Part shown: one piece after another, positions 48,700 through 60,380 of the stretch
Numbering within the stretch: the stretch's first letter is position 1
Layout of the letters: every line of letters starts with the position of its first letter
Assembly: GCA_029747585.1 (NCBI GenBank)
Contig: JAPEVF010000219.1
Coordinates: 1-64,000, forward strand
DNA length: 64,000 bases
From: Pleurotus djamor
Taxonomy: Eukaryota; Basidiomycota; Agaricomycetes; Agaricales; Pleurotaceae
Reading direction: 5' to 3'
The notes under the pieces: model-generated
Seen by the model: the letters and a program-made list of their open reading frames with translations, nothing else
Databases searched by the model: none
Told to the model about the DNA's origin: nothing
Position numbers and translations under genes: made by a program

Positions 48700-49150
48700 A
48701 ATACGACCTTCGAAGGGGAATGAGCGAGTCACAAAGCGATTATCTACGGATATGGCTTACCAAACCAACAGCAAACGCTCTAGAGTAGAGGACGTCGAAG
48801 AAAACCAACGAGATCGCAGAGCCATGAGGGGTAGAACTGCATAGCTATTTTGAAACCAACACCAATTCTGTGACAAAGAAAAACCTGGTAGTACGTCGTT
48901 ACAGGGAAGTCATCAGAAGACTGAATGCAGAGAGCAGGAATGAGGAGAGCCTATCAAAACGATATGAGGAACATCGAGGAGTCATTTTCCAAAGACAAGA
49001 CGCTTGACTTACACGGGAACCATACGTATCGAGTATACGCCCAAAAATGAGACCACTGACATAGGTTAGATTGAGCTGACCCAATCCATGTTATGCTCGA
49101 GACTGAATGATTGGGGAGCAAAGCGCGTGGTACCACTGGCCCTGGTCGGA
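48700..49150 (-). pseudogene. Fragment of an MFS monocarboxylate-type transporter gene
   Basis: Read on the minus strand, this aligns with the middle of the transporter at 55.2 kb. The residues NHSVSSITWIGS and LTYVSGLIFGRILDTYGSR match the intact DHSVSSITWIGS and LTYVSGLMFGRIFDAYGSR. The similarity continues through the intron and the next exon (LLSAFSLLMTSL), then hits a TAA where the parent has LATTYYQ. A one-base shift also breaks WIGSAQ from LNLTYV. The 5' and 3' parts of the gene are absent. It is a decayed inverted partial duplicate. Confidence 0.82.
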
Positions 49151-50590
49151 AAGGGCCTATAGGCTATGGATAGTGACGTCAATGAAAGGAGAAAGCAACC
49201 TACGACGTCAGTTCAAGCGTCGACGCCACCATCAAGAAACGTTTGCCTTTTCCTTCCCTTCCGGTTTGTGGATTGTCCCCGCTGACATGCGAAACTTCAT
49301 CTCGCAGAGGGGACTGTGTGTCAAACATAGCGGCGCCTTGGAAAAAGGGAGGGGTTAACCTGGTCGAGAGGGATACTTGAGGCGTACTGAGGGTGACGAT
49401 GACGCCGGGGGTGTTCTATTCCGAGTGACCACCGTTGTGGCCATTATCGATGAGTCCGTCATTGAAGATTTGATGTTACTGCGAAGGATGGTCGACGTTC
49501 CATTACTCCCTCGGCATGATGAGTCACCCCCATCCATCCACTCGCCCTGCAATGTTCAACTTTCAACGTTCGACCCACACCCTTCAAGTCGCCGATCAAT
49601 CGATGTTGAAACCATTGCATATTAACCACCCACCATATCATCGTCAGGAAGCATCTGCATTATCATCAAATACGCCGATATCCCATATACGGCGGTGCTG
49701 CGCTGAGAAAGATAGCTATCATAGAAGAACAGAGAAGATTCTGTGGAACACGGTGCATGATGCGACCGTTCAGGTGCCGGATTTCAATTTTGGCGCAATT
49801 ATGGTGCCCTGTATGCCATGGGTTAGATTTAGTAGCACTGGACGTTGACTGGACGTTATGGTGTCCTAGGTGTGGACGGGTTTGAACCCGACGCCTGAGA
49901 GCCAAATGAAAGGATTCCGAAAACTCTCTGATCATCATCAGTTCTTTATTGATGGCGTACAGGAACTCAGCTTCTGGATTTGGGGCTGGAATTAACTTGC
50001 TCTCGTTGATGGAAACTTGCTACCTACGCGTAGAAGTGTGGCGGTTGAGTTGCGGGCAGAAAACTCTGCACCTGTGAGCGCGAGCGCGAACCCCTATCTT
50101 GTTGGATCAACGCCGAACGTCTTCGGAAACTCAGTGAATGGCCAGACTGTGTGTATCCTATACTGTGACTCGCCCTTCTAGACCCCATCAGTCTGCCCAT
50201 TAGCTTCTGCTTATGGTAGCTTGGTCGCAGCAAGTGCGTATCTAGTTTCTCCGTTTTTCTTCTCACCCGATTGCAGATTGTCCATTTATTTGGTTCTGAA
50301 TGGTGAAAAGTTCTTCGCTCATTGTTCCTGTTCCAGTCGAAGGCCACCACCTTGACCGTTTACGATGACCTCTATAGAAACTACGGTAATAGCACAATCA
50401 GAACGCTCACATACCCTCGCGGTACAACCCGATCATGATGCGATATCATCGCTATCTGTGAAACCTACGATGACGCTGCTAGTTCGAAGTTCCAACTTTC
50501 CACTCCAATAATAGAGTACGTTGCTATAAATATCGAGATGAAATCGACTCACCTGGTTCTTGGCCCTTCCTCTGCCCGTCGAAGTTGAGT
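49151..50590. other. Intergenic region before the methyltransferase gene
   Basis: No gene is supported. A tRNA-like T-arm (GGGTTTGAACCC near 49880) lacks matching D and anticodon arms. A TATA box for the methyltransferase is at its right edge. Confidence 0.45.
50525..50531 (+). promoter_or_regulatory. TATA box of the methyltransferase gene
   Basis: TATAAAT lies 60 bp upstream of the ATG at 50591. Confidence 0.55.
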
Positions 50591-51732
50591 ATGGCACAAC
50601 TCTCGTTCACAGATGCTTCAACGCGACCTCCTCTGGACGAAAGTCTCTACGTCCCCAAGCCCGACGAGCTCGCATTTTTTAAGAACATCACTGGGATCAA
50701 AACCGATGATGAACTCAAGCAGCATATCTTGCAAGTTCAGGCAAAGGCCTATAACGTATGATACTCAGCTTTCCGTCCATGGTCTTTAGTTCAATCTTCA
50801 TTAACTTCCTCATAGGTCCACGGGTACCCGTGCATCCGCAGATTTACGTTCACAAGGTACTGCCACTTCAGTTATTTTCGTGATAATCATCTGGCTGATA
50901 CCTTCTCAGACTCAAAGTCTCCCATCTTCCTGCATATCGCAAGGCTCTCGAACTCGCTCATACACATTCTCATCCCATCTTCTTGGACATGGGCTGTTGC
51001 TGTATGTATTCCTCCTCCTTGCGTCGCGCATATCGGGAATCTAAATTCCTGTGTAGTCGGCACTGATCTCAGGAAAGCCATCGTTGATGGATGGCCAGCT
51101 GAACGTTGTGTTGCCACTGATCTCGAACAAGGTGAATCCATCGCTCTCCCGTAGTATGAGTTTGGCTGACAACTCGTGTGGTTTACGCTAACGCCAACTC
51201 CACAGATTTCTGGAACATGGGACATGAGCTATTCAAGACGTCTCCCCAAAGTCTCCCTGTGTCCTTCGTAGGCGGCGATATCTTTGACCATGCAGTCCTT
51301 GAGCCCTCGCAGCCTTCGTACGCTACCTCAACACCTCCGCCCAACCTACAAACCCTCACAAGTCTCACACCCCTCCGAGGGCATGTGTCAGCCATACACG
51401 CATCCCTGTTCTTCCACCTCTTCGATGAGGAGACTCAACTCAAACTCGCAAAGCGCACTGCTAGTCTCCTCTCTCCAGAGAAAGGCTCGGTAATCTTTGG
51501 GATACACGGAGGTATGCAGGAGAAAGGAGTTCGGGTGACACATTTCAAGGATGTTGAGTATCGTATGTTTTGTCACTCTCCACAAAGCTGGGAAGAGCTC
51601 TGGGACGGACAAGTTTTTGAGAAGGGAACTGTCAAAGTTGAAGCGGTAATTCGAGGGATTGAGATGGACGATCCGACACTTACACAGGAGCCTACCTGGC
51701 CCGCGTTGGTGTACTCCATTACACGGTTATAG
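50591..51732 (+). CDS. Class I SAM-dependent methyltransferase
   Basis: Transfers a methyl group from S-adenosylmethionine to an unknown small molecule. The start is MAQLSFTDASTRPP. Exon 1 contains SLYVPKPDELAFFKNITGI. After splicing, motif I reads PIFLDMGCCFGTDLRKA, the glycine-containing SAM-binding loop. VATDLE at the end of strand 2 and FVGGDIFD for the next acidic motif follow. GHVSAIHASLFFHLFDEE corresponds to the post-motif helix. About four short introns are inferred, for example near 50757-50815 and 51005-51057. The layout resembles fungal meroterpenoid methyltransferases of the AusD type, which is an inference. No signal peptide is seen, so it is probably cytosolic. Neighbouring UbiA, P450 and GMC genes support a secondary-metabolism role. 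Confidence 0.82.
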
Positions 51733-52329
51733 AAACCTCGCACTCTAGGATGAATATAGAGTAACGGCCTCTAACGGTTTCTGTAATAACTCCAAGTTCA
51801 TACTCAACTCAGATATTCCCATTGCCCAACCTTGGCAATATTAGCATTGGCAGGGCAGTGGTAAGCATCGAACAACAACTGAGAAACTTAGTTGTCGCCG
51901 ACGACTTCGCATCTCAAAGAAGTTGGTTTTTGCTTCTTGTGGGCGCAGTGCTGTGTAAATATCGAATGTCGGCACTCCCCTGACCATGGTTTATCCATGG
52001 TTCCTCTCATCTATCAGTCTATTCTCAGCTTCCGACTTCCAAGTTCTCTTGGTGGAGTCGTACACAATCGACGGGGACCTTAGACTTATGGTGTCATGTG
52101 TGACACAGTTTGGCCGACTCCTTGTTCTGATCTCTCCAGCGGTTTGTACCTCGAACGTAGGCTGAGTGAGACAAACTTGCGACCCAAGTATAGCCATTAC
52201 CTCCCAGAAGACTATGTGAACTGATAATCAACAGATGCGCCCACCGTGCCATAAAATGAGGAGGCTAAGAAACGATCAGTTTACTATCATCGCCGCGGCC
52301 CGCCCACCAACGCAACTTGAAAATACACC

Positions 52330-53583
52330 ATGTCGAGTATCAGCCTTGAGATGGCTACTATTGTAGCTGCATTTCTCGAAGCCTTCCTCTACGGTACGTT
52401 GAAAAGGCAAAGCCTTTAAGGCTTCTATCGCTACATGTGTTCTGACTTTAGGAATCCTCGATGCCTCTAGGGATCTATATCATGCTATTTGGAAAAACTG
52501 TTCAGATCATGTACAATCGCCCCCGTGCTTCAACCAGTCTGGCCCTTTGGTCTGGCATCGTGCTCTTATTTATCTTGTCGACCATGCACATCGGTGTCAC
52601 CATTCGGCGCTTCGTCAATGCGTTCATCGTCCTTCGGAATGAACCCGGGGGCCCTACGGCATACATCGCGGACCAGACCGAATGGCTCAGTCTCTTCTCC
52701 CTGAGCATCTATGGCGTATCTATCTTCATTGGAGACTGCCTCGTTGTACGTGACATTTCCATCCGGCGTCCATGGTTGAAGGCTAAGCTCTCCCTGATCT
52801 CCGATGTCCTAGGTTTGGCGTTGCTTTATTGTCTGGGGCAAGAAATGGTGGATTGTTTTCGTCTTTGGGTTCATGATATGTGCACTAGAATGTTTGTATT
52901 TTCCCGTTTACTCGTCAATAGCATCCTGTTGACATCTCCCTACAGTCTGTGGAATTAGTGTCATGGTTCAGATTTCTCGGCTCACGTCCGCTGAAGATAT
53001 CTTTTCAACGAAGATTACGGAATGGTTCGAGGCATTCGTCATTTTATCCATGAGCAACAACCTCATTGTCTCCGGCCTTATCATTTACCACCTTCTCCGA
53101 GTCTCCAAAGCTATGGGCAACTCCCTAGGCGCTCATCATGGTCGACGCTACCGTCACCTTGCTTTGGTCATTCTAGAGTCAGCAAGTATATATCCGATAT
53201 GCATGGTCATCCACCTCACCGTCTACCGAACTGGATCACAAGCACATTGGACGGTAAACACCATCATGGTACAAATATTGGCCATAACTCCATGTCTCAT
53301 GATCTACGCCGTTCTCACCAGCAAGAAAGAACAGAGTAGCATGTTCATGTCTACAAACGGCCCGTCAAGCAGGTCAAGCAGGTGGCCATCCAGGTTCGTA
53401 GTTCGATCTAGGAGCGCTACGGATGTGGAGGGGAGTCAGGCTGTGGTCGGGTATAAAGGGAGTGAATTGGGGCTTGTCAATGCGACAATCAAGGTTGACG
53501 CCATTACAACAAGTACACGCGATGATACTCATGAAATTTATGGGAGTGGGAGTGATATCAGTAGACCAAATAGTCGTACCTAG
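52330..53583 (+). CDS. Seven-helix basidiomycete membrane protein, function unknown
   Basis: Spliced from four exons, it begins MSSISLEMATIVAAFLEAFL and continues GIYIMLFGKTVQIMY. Further hydrophobic helices follow: SGIVLLFILSTMHIGV, LSLFSLSIYGVSIFIG, WWIVFVFGFMICAL, ILSMSNNLIVSGLIIYHLL and TIMVQILAITPCLMIYAV. The motif DCLVVWRCFIVWGKKWW spans the junction of introns near 52746-52811. A Ser-rich, likely cytosolic tail ends at 53583. This architecture matches the large unassigned seven-helix families (DUF6533/6534-like) of agaricomycetes. No ligand or enzymatic role is known. Confidence 0.75.
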
Positions 53584-53658
53584 GTTAGTGTGTACCGCGC
53601 AATTCCCCTCTATACTCCTCATAGTAAACGTAAACGTCACTGGTTCATCGTTGGGGCC

Positions 53659-54061
53659 TTATAGAGTAGACTGGCGTTGAGCCAGTGCACGCTTTGTCGC
53701 CTGGGACACGGTGCCATCCTTCGAGCCTTGACGAAAAGTGAAATGGGCGGGAAAGAATCAGATACAGCACGATGAGAAGAGCAGCAAAAGCCCATACCTT
53801 TCTTGGGCTTGGATACGAGGTCAAAATTTGCGGTGAGAAGGGCAAGTCGACTTTGAAGAACCCTATTGGCGGCTTTGTCGATGAGACCCGCGAGATTCAA
53901 GCTCCATATGACATTGTCTGGCAAGTCGTGCAGCAGGCTCATCAAAGACTCTATCAACTCTGGAGGAGTAACTGGAATTGTCCTTGGACTCAGTGGGGAA
54001 GAAGTCGAAGTTGGTAGGGGCGCTAATCTGCGTTGTCGAAGTCACCGGCCAGGGAAGACAT
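53659..54061 (-). CDS. Possible small two-exon protein, frame conflict near the start
   Basis: Minus-strand reading gives a well-formed segment, TPPELIESLMSLLHDLPDN, then LAGLIDKAANRVLQSRLAL. It runs to FDLVSKPKKG, where a GTATGG...GTCAAG intron of about 70 nt leads in phase to SKDGTVSQATKRALAQRQS and a stop at 53659. A good ATG at 54061 begins MSSLAGDFDNAD, but its frame stops before joining the main frame. That leaves an indel error, another exon or a decayed gene. It converges on the seven-helix gene. No family is recognised. Confidence 0.4.
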
Positions 54062-55201
54062 GATGGTGTGAGTTGTTGAGACTGGAGGTGATGCCCATTG
54101 CCAGAGTTCGCTTTTTATCGGCTTTGAAAACCACCACAGCCAGGTAGACTCCTTCTAAAGAGGAAATAACCCATCTATTTTGACAGAAGAGGAAGACGGA
54201 CAGCCCAGGTGAACAGGTCCAAGCGCATCCATATGCTCAGTGGTGGTGCTTTGGGGCAAGTGGGACGTAGACACTGAGAGCGCTCGGCAGAAAAACACAC
54301 GGCCATCGTCAACCGCATTCTGTGGGTGACGATTTGATCATTTCAAACCTGTGCGGCATTGGGTTTAAGGGAGAGAAGTGAGTATGAGTTGAAGAATGGC
54401 TTACCCTTCCGGCAGCTGAAATCCCCATTTTGGAGAAATGCAACCCTCTTGAAGACGCTCCTCAGAACGACGACCAACGCCCATCCAGAGGGTCATTTTC
54501 AACGAACAGCCCAAGAGAGACCCATCTGCTGCAAGAGAGAAGCACACATACGCGGAGCTCGAGCTGACTTTGGCCAAGATAGCGTCAGTGATTGGTGCGT
54601 GGCAACAAATCACGATGCCGAACACTGGAACGTGACATATGACGCGTGAACTTGCCGGAACTTGAGAATCTATAAGTTGAGATGCTCACTGGGCTGTGGA
54701 CACGGTCGACTTTTCTCGTCCAGGCGAGTCATCAATTAATGCAAGTACCATGCGTCATACACAATACACCCAAATTCAATCTGCAGGTGCCCGATCAACC
54801 TCACTCCGAAGTCCGAACAGTCAGGATCTTTTGATGATAATATCTCTTCTGACCTTCTATCTTTCTCAGTCCAGCGCCGCAACGTATGGGACACGGATGA
54901 GGTGATACGGTGAGAAGGTATGCGGTGATCGGTACCAGTGGGTGGCTCATCCTGACCGTGATCGGTAAGTATGTGGGTTGAATGTTGAATCACGTACGTT
55001 GATGCGATGGGAGACAGTTGCAAGTGCACGGGAAGTCGAATCAAACCTTCCCTCTCGGCAGTGACGATTGCTATTTATTGTTGCTGGTTTATTTTTGGAC
55101 ACCCTTCGAAATGGAACATCTGGGCCTCGTGTGGTGAGTATGAAGTATCCCTCAACCTCTCTCTGTTACTCGGTCAGTGCCTTTTCCCCCCAAGTGCTTT
55201 C
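54062..55201. other. Intergenic region upstream of the MFS transporter
   Basis: No gene is called. On the minus strand, a good donor/acceptor pair (GTAAGCC near 54405 to CCGCACAG near 54350) hints at another spliced transcript, but the attached frames have no recognisable motif. Confidence 0.35.
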
Positions 55202-57009
55202 ATGCCCGACACGCAACCTCCTCTCCAAGACCAAGTCTCGCGCGACAGCGCAGATGTTGACAAGCAGGAAAAGGCAGGGCCACCGAAGCCTGCGATAACA
55301 TTCCCTGATGGTGGCGCTGAGGCCTGGCTGGCCATCGTTGGCTGCTTCTTGCTCTCGTTAACCTCATACGGTATGCATGTACACTATCCCCGCTCAGCGC
55401 TTTCTAAATTGTAACCAGGTCAACTCACCGCGTTTGGCACCTTCACCACGTATTACGCCGAAACCCTGCTCACCGATCATTCTGTCTCGAGCATAACATG
55501 GATCGGATCCGTTCAACTCACCCTGACCTATGTCAGTGGTCTCATGTTTGGACGTATATTCGACGCCTATGGTTCCCGTGTATGTCAATGCGAGTGACAC
55601 TCCAATGCTCGCTCGACTTAACCCATTTTGATAGCCTCTTCTCGTACCTGGATGCCTGCTTTCTGTGTTCAGTCTCATGATGACTTCCCTTGCGACGACA
55701 TACTACCAAGTTTTCCTTGCCCATGGGATCGGCGTTGGCCTTGGGATAGCCATGCAATTCTATCCACTCATGGCTCTGCCATCCCATTGGTTTTTTAGAC
55801 GCAGAGCACTCGCTGTTGGTTTGGCAAGTCTCATCGAGAAATAATTGCTCTTGAAAACTACTTACTCATCTTTCATTGAAGGTCGTCTCCGGAGCTTCAC
55901 TCTCAGGAGTCATCTACCCAGCAATGCTCTCTCGCCTCATCGACTCCATTGGGTTTCCTTGGGCTGTACGAACCATGGCCTTTTTCAACCTGGCCATTCA
56001 AGTTGTTTCCATCCCGCTAGCAAAGGACAGGCTCCCGCGGAACATGAAGCTTCCTCTAATTGACTTGGACACGTTCAAGGAGCCGATCTTCATGGTTTAC
56101 GCTGTGGGCGGCTTCCTTTTCTCCTTTGGCGAGTCCAGTCTGTCGTGAAAGATCAGATTAGACTCATTGGATCGTTTTAACAGGCCTATACCCGCCACTG
56201 TGGTACATTGAACTCTTCGCTCTGTCGAAAGGGCTTAATCCTTCCGTTTCGTTCTACACGATCTCGGTGATGAATGCGTCTGGCCTTATTGGCCGTATTT
56301 TGGTTGGATTCTTGGGAGACAAGGTGAGGATCGTCCGTTTTTGCCCTCCAGTATCACTCACGGGGTTATACTGTTAGTTCGGGAAATTCAATATGCTCAT
56401 TCCCATAACCATACTCGGCGGTGTATGGTCGCTTGCGGTATGGTCGACTGCGGAAGGTCTTGGTTCAATCATAGCGTTCTGTGTTCTGTGCGCCTATTCC
56501 ATTCTAAGACATCCCAAATCATACTTACCCCATCTCTCAGATTCGGCTTCACTTCTGGTATGCATATCTAAATATCTCCTCACAGACAAGGTAATCGACT
56601 GAGTACGAACCTGTCTCAGCATCGGTATCGTCAATCGCTGTCGCATGCACCGGACAGTTGACTCCTCATCCATCTCGAATTGGAGCTAGAGTTGGGATAT
56701 TTTCGTGAGTTCGATCGTGGCCTTCACTCGGTGTGCTTGCTTATGGTGCCATGATCTTTATCAGCCTCTTCATGGCACCCGGGATCCTTGCTGGACCTTC
56801 CATTGCCGGAGGTGTGTGCTTTATTTAGCTTCACTACCCATCTTCATGCTCATTGGGGGCTGGTCTTCCTTCGCATCTTAGCTATACTTGATTCTCAGGG
56901 CGGAGATTACTTGGGTCTCCAAATCTTCGTCGGACTCACACTCATTGTTGGGGCCATCTTTGTCCTAGTCGCGAGAGTCATGGGGCTGCGCGGTTTCGGC
57001 AAGTTCTAA
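55202..57009 (+). CDS. MFS transporter, monocarboxylate-permease type
   Basis: A membrane transporter of the major facilitator superfamily, resembling fungal MCH/MCT-type permeases. The acidic cytosolic N-terminus (MPDTQPPLQDQVSRDS) leads to the diagnostic FPDGGAEAWLAIVGCFLL at the first helix. Then come FGTFTTYYAETLL, LTYVSGLMFGRIFDAYGSR, VFLAHGIGVGLGIAMQFYP and the loop HWFFRRRALAVGL. The C-terminal half has SGLIGRILVGFLGDKFGKFN and, after splicing, GQLTPHPSRIGARVGIFS, then GILAGPSIAG and a final helix before the stop. About nine short introns are used. Near 56493 the best donor is GTGCGC after GTTCT. A broken inverted copy lies at 48.7-49.15 kb. It may export or import a metabolite made by neighbouring enzymes. 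Confidence 0.87.
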
Positions 57010-57866
57010 TTCTGGTCCCTGTATCGTGTACACCGTCAATGTCCCCTTGTGTTCTCCCCGTTATATAAAGATCCATGTGCAGACAAGGAAGCTTCCGCTA
57101 CCCACCGCGCTTTCTGATTAGTATGCTGACGGTAGTGCCTGGTTCTGCGCATCTACGTCTGAACTTCCTGTTGTGACTCACATGAAAGCCTTTAAATATA
57201 TAGAGTTCTCCTTTACGGACGGCCTCTGGTGCAGGCTTTTATGTTCCTGCCGAATTCCCGACCGCGAACTGTCAAAACTAACGATATGATAACGCGGCAT
57301 GCAGTATGGTACGAACGTCCACCCTTCAAGAAGCTTGACGTTTCAATATTTCAATACTCTTCAACACTTCCCAAGGCACGCGTCATCTTTAGTAACTGAG
57401 GTTCATGAATACGCACGGATTCTCATGCTTACAGTCTCCTCGTCCTTACCGGTGTAATCCGTCGTTCACAAATACTTCTTCCTGATCAACATGTCCCGCC
57501 CTCTGCACGATAATATCCTCGATCTCGTTCAACTACATTCTCGCCCTGTCTTCATGTAAATGAGGCGATGCTAACTATCAACTTCTGGCAAAGTAATCCA
57601 CTCTAAGTGCCGACGCTTAACAAGGTCTCACTCTAATTCATTTGAGCCACTGGCTTAAAGATGCTGATTGCACCACAGACGGTCTGAAAACGTCCCCACA
57701 AGTCCCCGAGGGTTTCGTATCCGGGAATGGATATGAATCTTTGTCTCTGAGTAGAGTACCGTCTTTCTGACTTGTCATGTAAACGTCCCGTGGTAATGCG
57801 CGTTCCATTCAAAATAGACAGTACATATAGAGGCATCGGCAAGCCTGTATAGGCCTGGGTAGCGAA
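57010..57866. other. Intergenic region between convergent MFS and GMC genes
   Basis: About 860 bp of 3' flanking sequence for two convergent genes. No coding frame or structural signal is supported. Confidence 0.5.
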
Positions 57867-59879
57867 TTAGATACGATAGTGGGTCAAAATCACATCTGCA
57901 ATCTTCTCAGCGAGGGCATAAGTTGCGGCTTGCGTATTGGCTGATATGGGGATGGGATAAACACTCATATCTGCAAAGATCACATTAATGGCGGGGAGAG
58001 AGGCGGATTATCGTAACGCGGGCTCACCAATAACTCGGAGGCCATTGACCCCATAGACACGGCACTCGGAATCAACGACGGGGGCAACTTCCGTGTTGGA
58101 CTGAGAGCCCATAGCACACGTACCACCCTGAGAACAATTGCTCAGCGTTGGCAAAAGAAGGAATAAATAGAGAGCTCACGTAGTGCCAAGTGGTTACGGC
58201 GCAGTCCTTCAGCCTCTGGTCGATGATTTCGTCAGAGAACCCGAGAACACCGTTCTCTTCGGTGACCTCGGTGTCAAGGAACTCTTTCCAGACTGGGCTT
58301 TGCATCATTGCTGCGCCAGTCTTGACAGCCGCCTTCATGAGTTCCATATCTGTATCCGTCCCTAGCCAGTTAGGATTGAATGTAGGTAAGACAGCTGGAT
58401 CTTTCGAGGTAATCCTGACGAAACCACGAGCAGTAGGAGTCACAAGCATTGGCGAGATTGAAATATGAGAATCAGGGCCTTGAACGTTGCGCCCGTTGGC
58501 GAACCCATACGCGATAAGATATTGGGAATGAGCTGTGGTGGTTGACTCGAGATAACTCTGGTAATTTGAGGAAAGATGAAGAGCCTAAAAACGAAGACAG
58601 GGGCTATTAGATATTCGGTTTTCGGTTCAGTTGAGTATTTCTCACCGTGTCTTTTTGGAGGGCTTGAGAGCAGATATCCGAGAGGTTCTTCCAAGCGGTG
58701 AACTCGAAGGGATTTCCTCCTAGAAGACCAGTGCCATTCGCAGCATATGCTGCCATCTCTTCCTGTATTCGCGCGGGTACTCGGAGGTCGTCGACCGTAT
58801 CGCCTCGTGCAGCCTCTTTCACTCTCCAGCGAAGATGGAGGATGGGGTGGTCCCAAAAGTTCTCGCCGACGCCGGGGGAAACAGCGACAGTGGGAATATC
58901 AAGGCTCTTGAGGAGATCTTCGGGTCCAATGCCCGACAGTTGCAGAATCGCTGGTGAACGCAAGGCGCCTGCACAGACCAACACTACAATGTTGTGAGAC
59001 GTTGTCGCAGGGTTGACACCAAGAACAGGAGACATACCTTCTTTGCGGGCGCTGTACTTCTCGCCATGGATAGTCTCAACCCCAATTGCACGTGTTCCTT
59101 CAAATAGGACATGAGAGACGGTCTGCCCTTCGAAAATCGTGAGATTATCGGGCTTCTCAGTAATGTAAGTCCGAGAAGATTGCCGACCGCCGCCTTGAAA
59201 GTATGCACTACTGGTAAGGTCCCCGTATCCAAGAGTCTCTCCGTCATTGATGTCAGCTTTATACACAAAACCAGCGCGTTTGTAGGACTCTGCTGTGGGA
59301 GTCCTCCACTTGAACTCTCGTCCAGTGGCGAGATAGGGAACGACGTGGATTGGGCCAGAGTTGCCATGAAGTGCTGGTTTGAATTCGAGAGAGTCTTTGG
59401 GGAAGTGAAAAGTCTCGCTCTTCTTGAAGTAAGGGAGGAGACGGTCAAAGGCCCAACTTGGATTGTCGGAAATTTTCGCAATGAAATCGAAGTCGGTGGC
59501 GTTTCCTCGCGTCCAGATCGCGTAGTTTAGGTTGCTGGAGCCACCTAAGACTCGTCCGGCAGGAAGGTCAACTTCACGGCCATTGAGTTGGCTCTGAGGG
59601 GAAGTCTTGTAGGGCCAGACGATTTCGTCTTTCTTTGCCAAGACGGCCGTAGCCATAACCTACAAGGATGAGGAACGCGTTGAGCACCGTGTAGATATTT
59701 ATTCACAAAGTACATACGGTCATGGCGACATCTTTCCTATCTGGCTTCAAGCTGTTTCCGGCCTCGAGGACGCAGACTGAAAATTGGCCGTAGGCTTGAG
59801 ACAAGCGCTTTGCAACAGCCAAGCCAGCAGTGCCGGCGCCAATGATTACGAAATCGTAAGAGTTAGTTTCGGGCTGCAT
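57867..59879 (-). CDS. GMC-family FAD oxidoreductase (aryl-alcohol oxidase/choline-dehydrogenase-like)
   Basis: A flavoenzyme that oxidises an alcohol or sugar-like substrate. The start MQPETNSYDFVIIGAGTAGL carries the FAD-binding GxGxxG. The first GMC signature is LPAGRVLGGSSNLNYAIW and the second GALRSPAILQLSGIGP. The active-site region TTWHYGGTCAMG supplies the catalytic His, and the final block SANTQAATYALAEK places Asn where many members have a second His. There are about seven introns and the stop is at 57867. No signal peptide is visible, so it is probably intracellular, unlike secreted lignin-related aryl-alcohol oxidases. A TATA-like CTCTTTTATAC (59909-59919) on the reverse strand sits about 35 bp upstream. 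It is divergent from the UbiA gene and may share regulation with it. Confidence 0.88.
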
Positions 59880-60380
59880 TTTTGCTGGTCTGACATCGCC
59901 TTCCTTCCTCTCTTTTATACTATCAAGCAACTATCAAGGCATGCTTCCTGTATGGCTTACCCACCTTCGTCACCGCATCACACATGGTTCTATCAGACCA
60001 TTCTTATCGGTTCTAAATCATCAAGAGAACATCCGGCGCGCTCGCATTTTTTGATATCACCCGCAGCTTTGCCTTGATATCCATCTGCTCCCATGGTATC
60101 CAAAATGGTCTTACCTTTGGTATCCGAAGAGTCATAATACTTGGAATATAATCGACAGCCAACTTAAGAAGTGCTTGTCTGCGTACCATTATGGGCAGTT
60201 GGTAAGGACTAGTTCTGCAGTTTACCGACATGTGCAGCACCAACCTAATTTAGTACCCTCGGGAATATAAAATAGGGAACATGCATATGCTCCCCACTCA
60301 CCTACAGCGGGGCACTACGGGGATCGTTCTCTTTGTTCGCTCACTCCCTGTAATCAGGCTCGTCTTCAATTCTCGCAGTC
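59880..60380. promoter_or_regulatory. Divergent promoter region of the GMC and UbiA genes
   Basis: About 500 bp between two outward-facing genes. One TATA-like box faces left (59909-59919) and TATAAAA at 60266-60272 faces right, 109 bp before the UbiA ATG. The layout allows co-regulation. Confidence 0.5.

Noticed and set aside
49790..49910. tRNA-like T-arm GGGTTTGAACCC
   Set aside because: No matching acceptor stem of seven pairs, A-box or anticodon arm could be folded around it.
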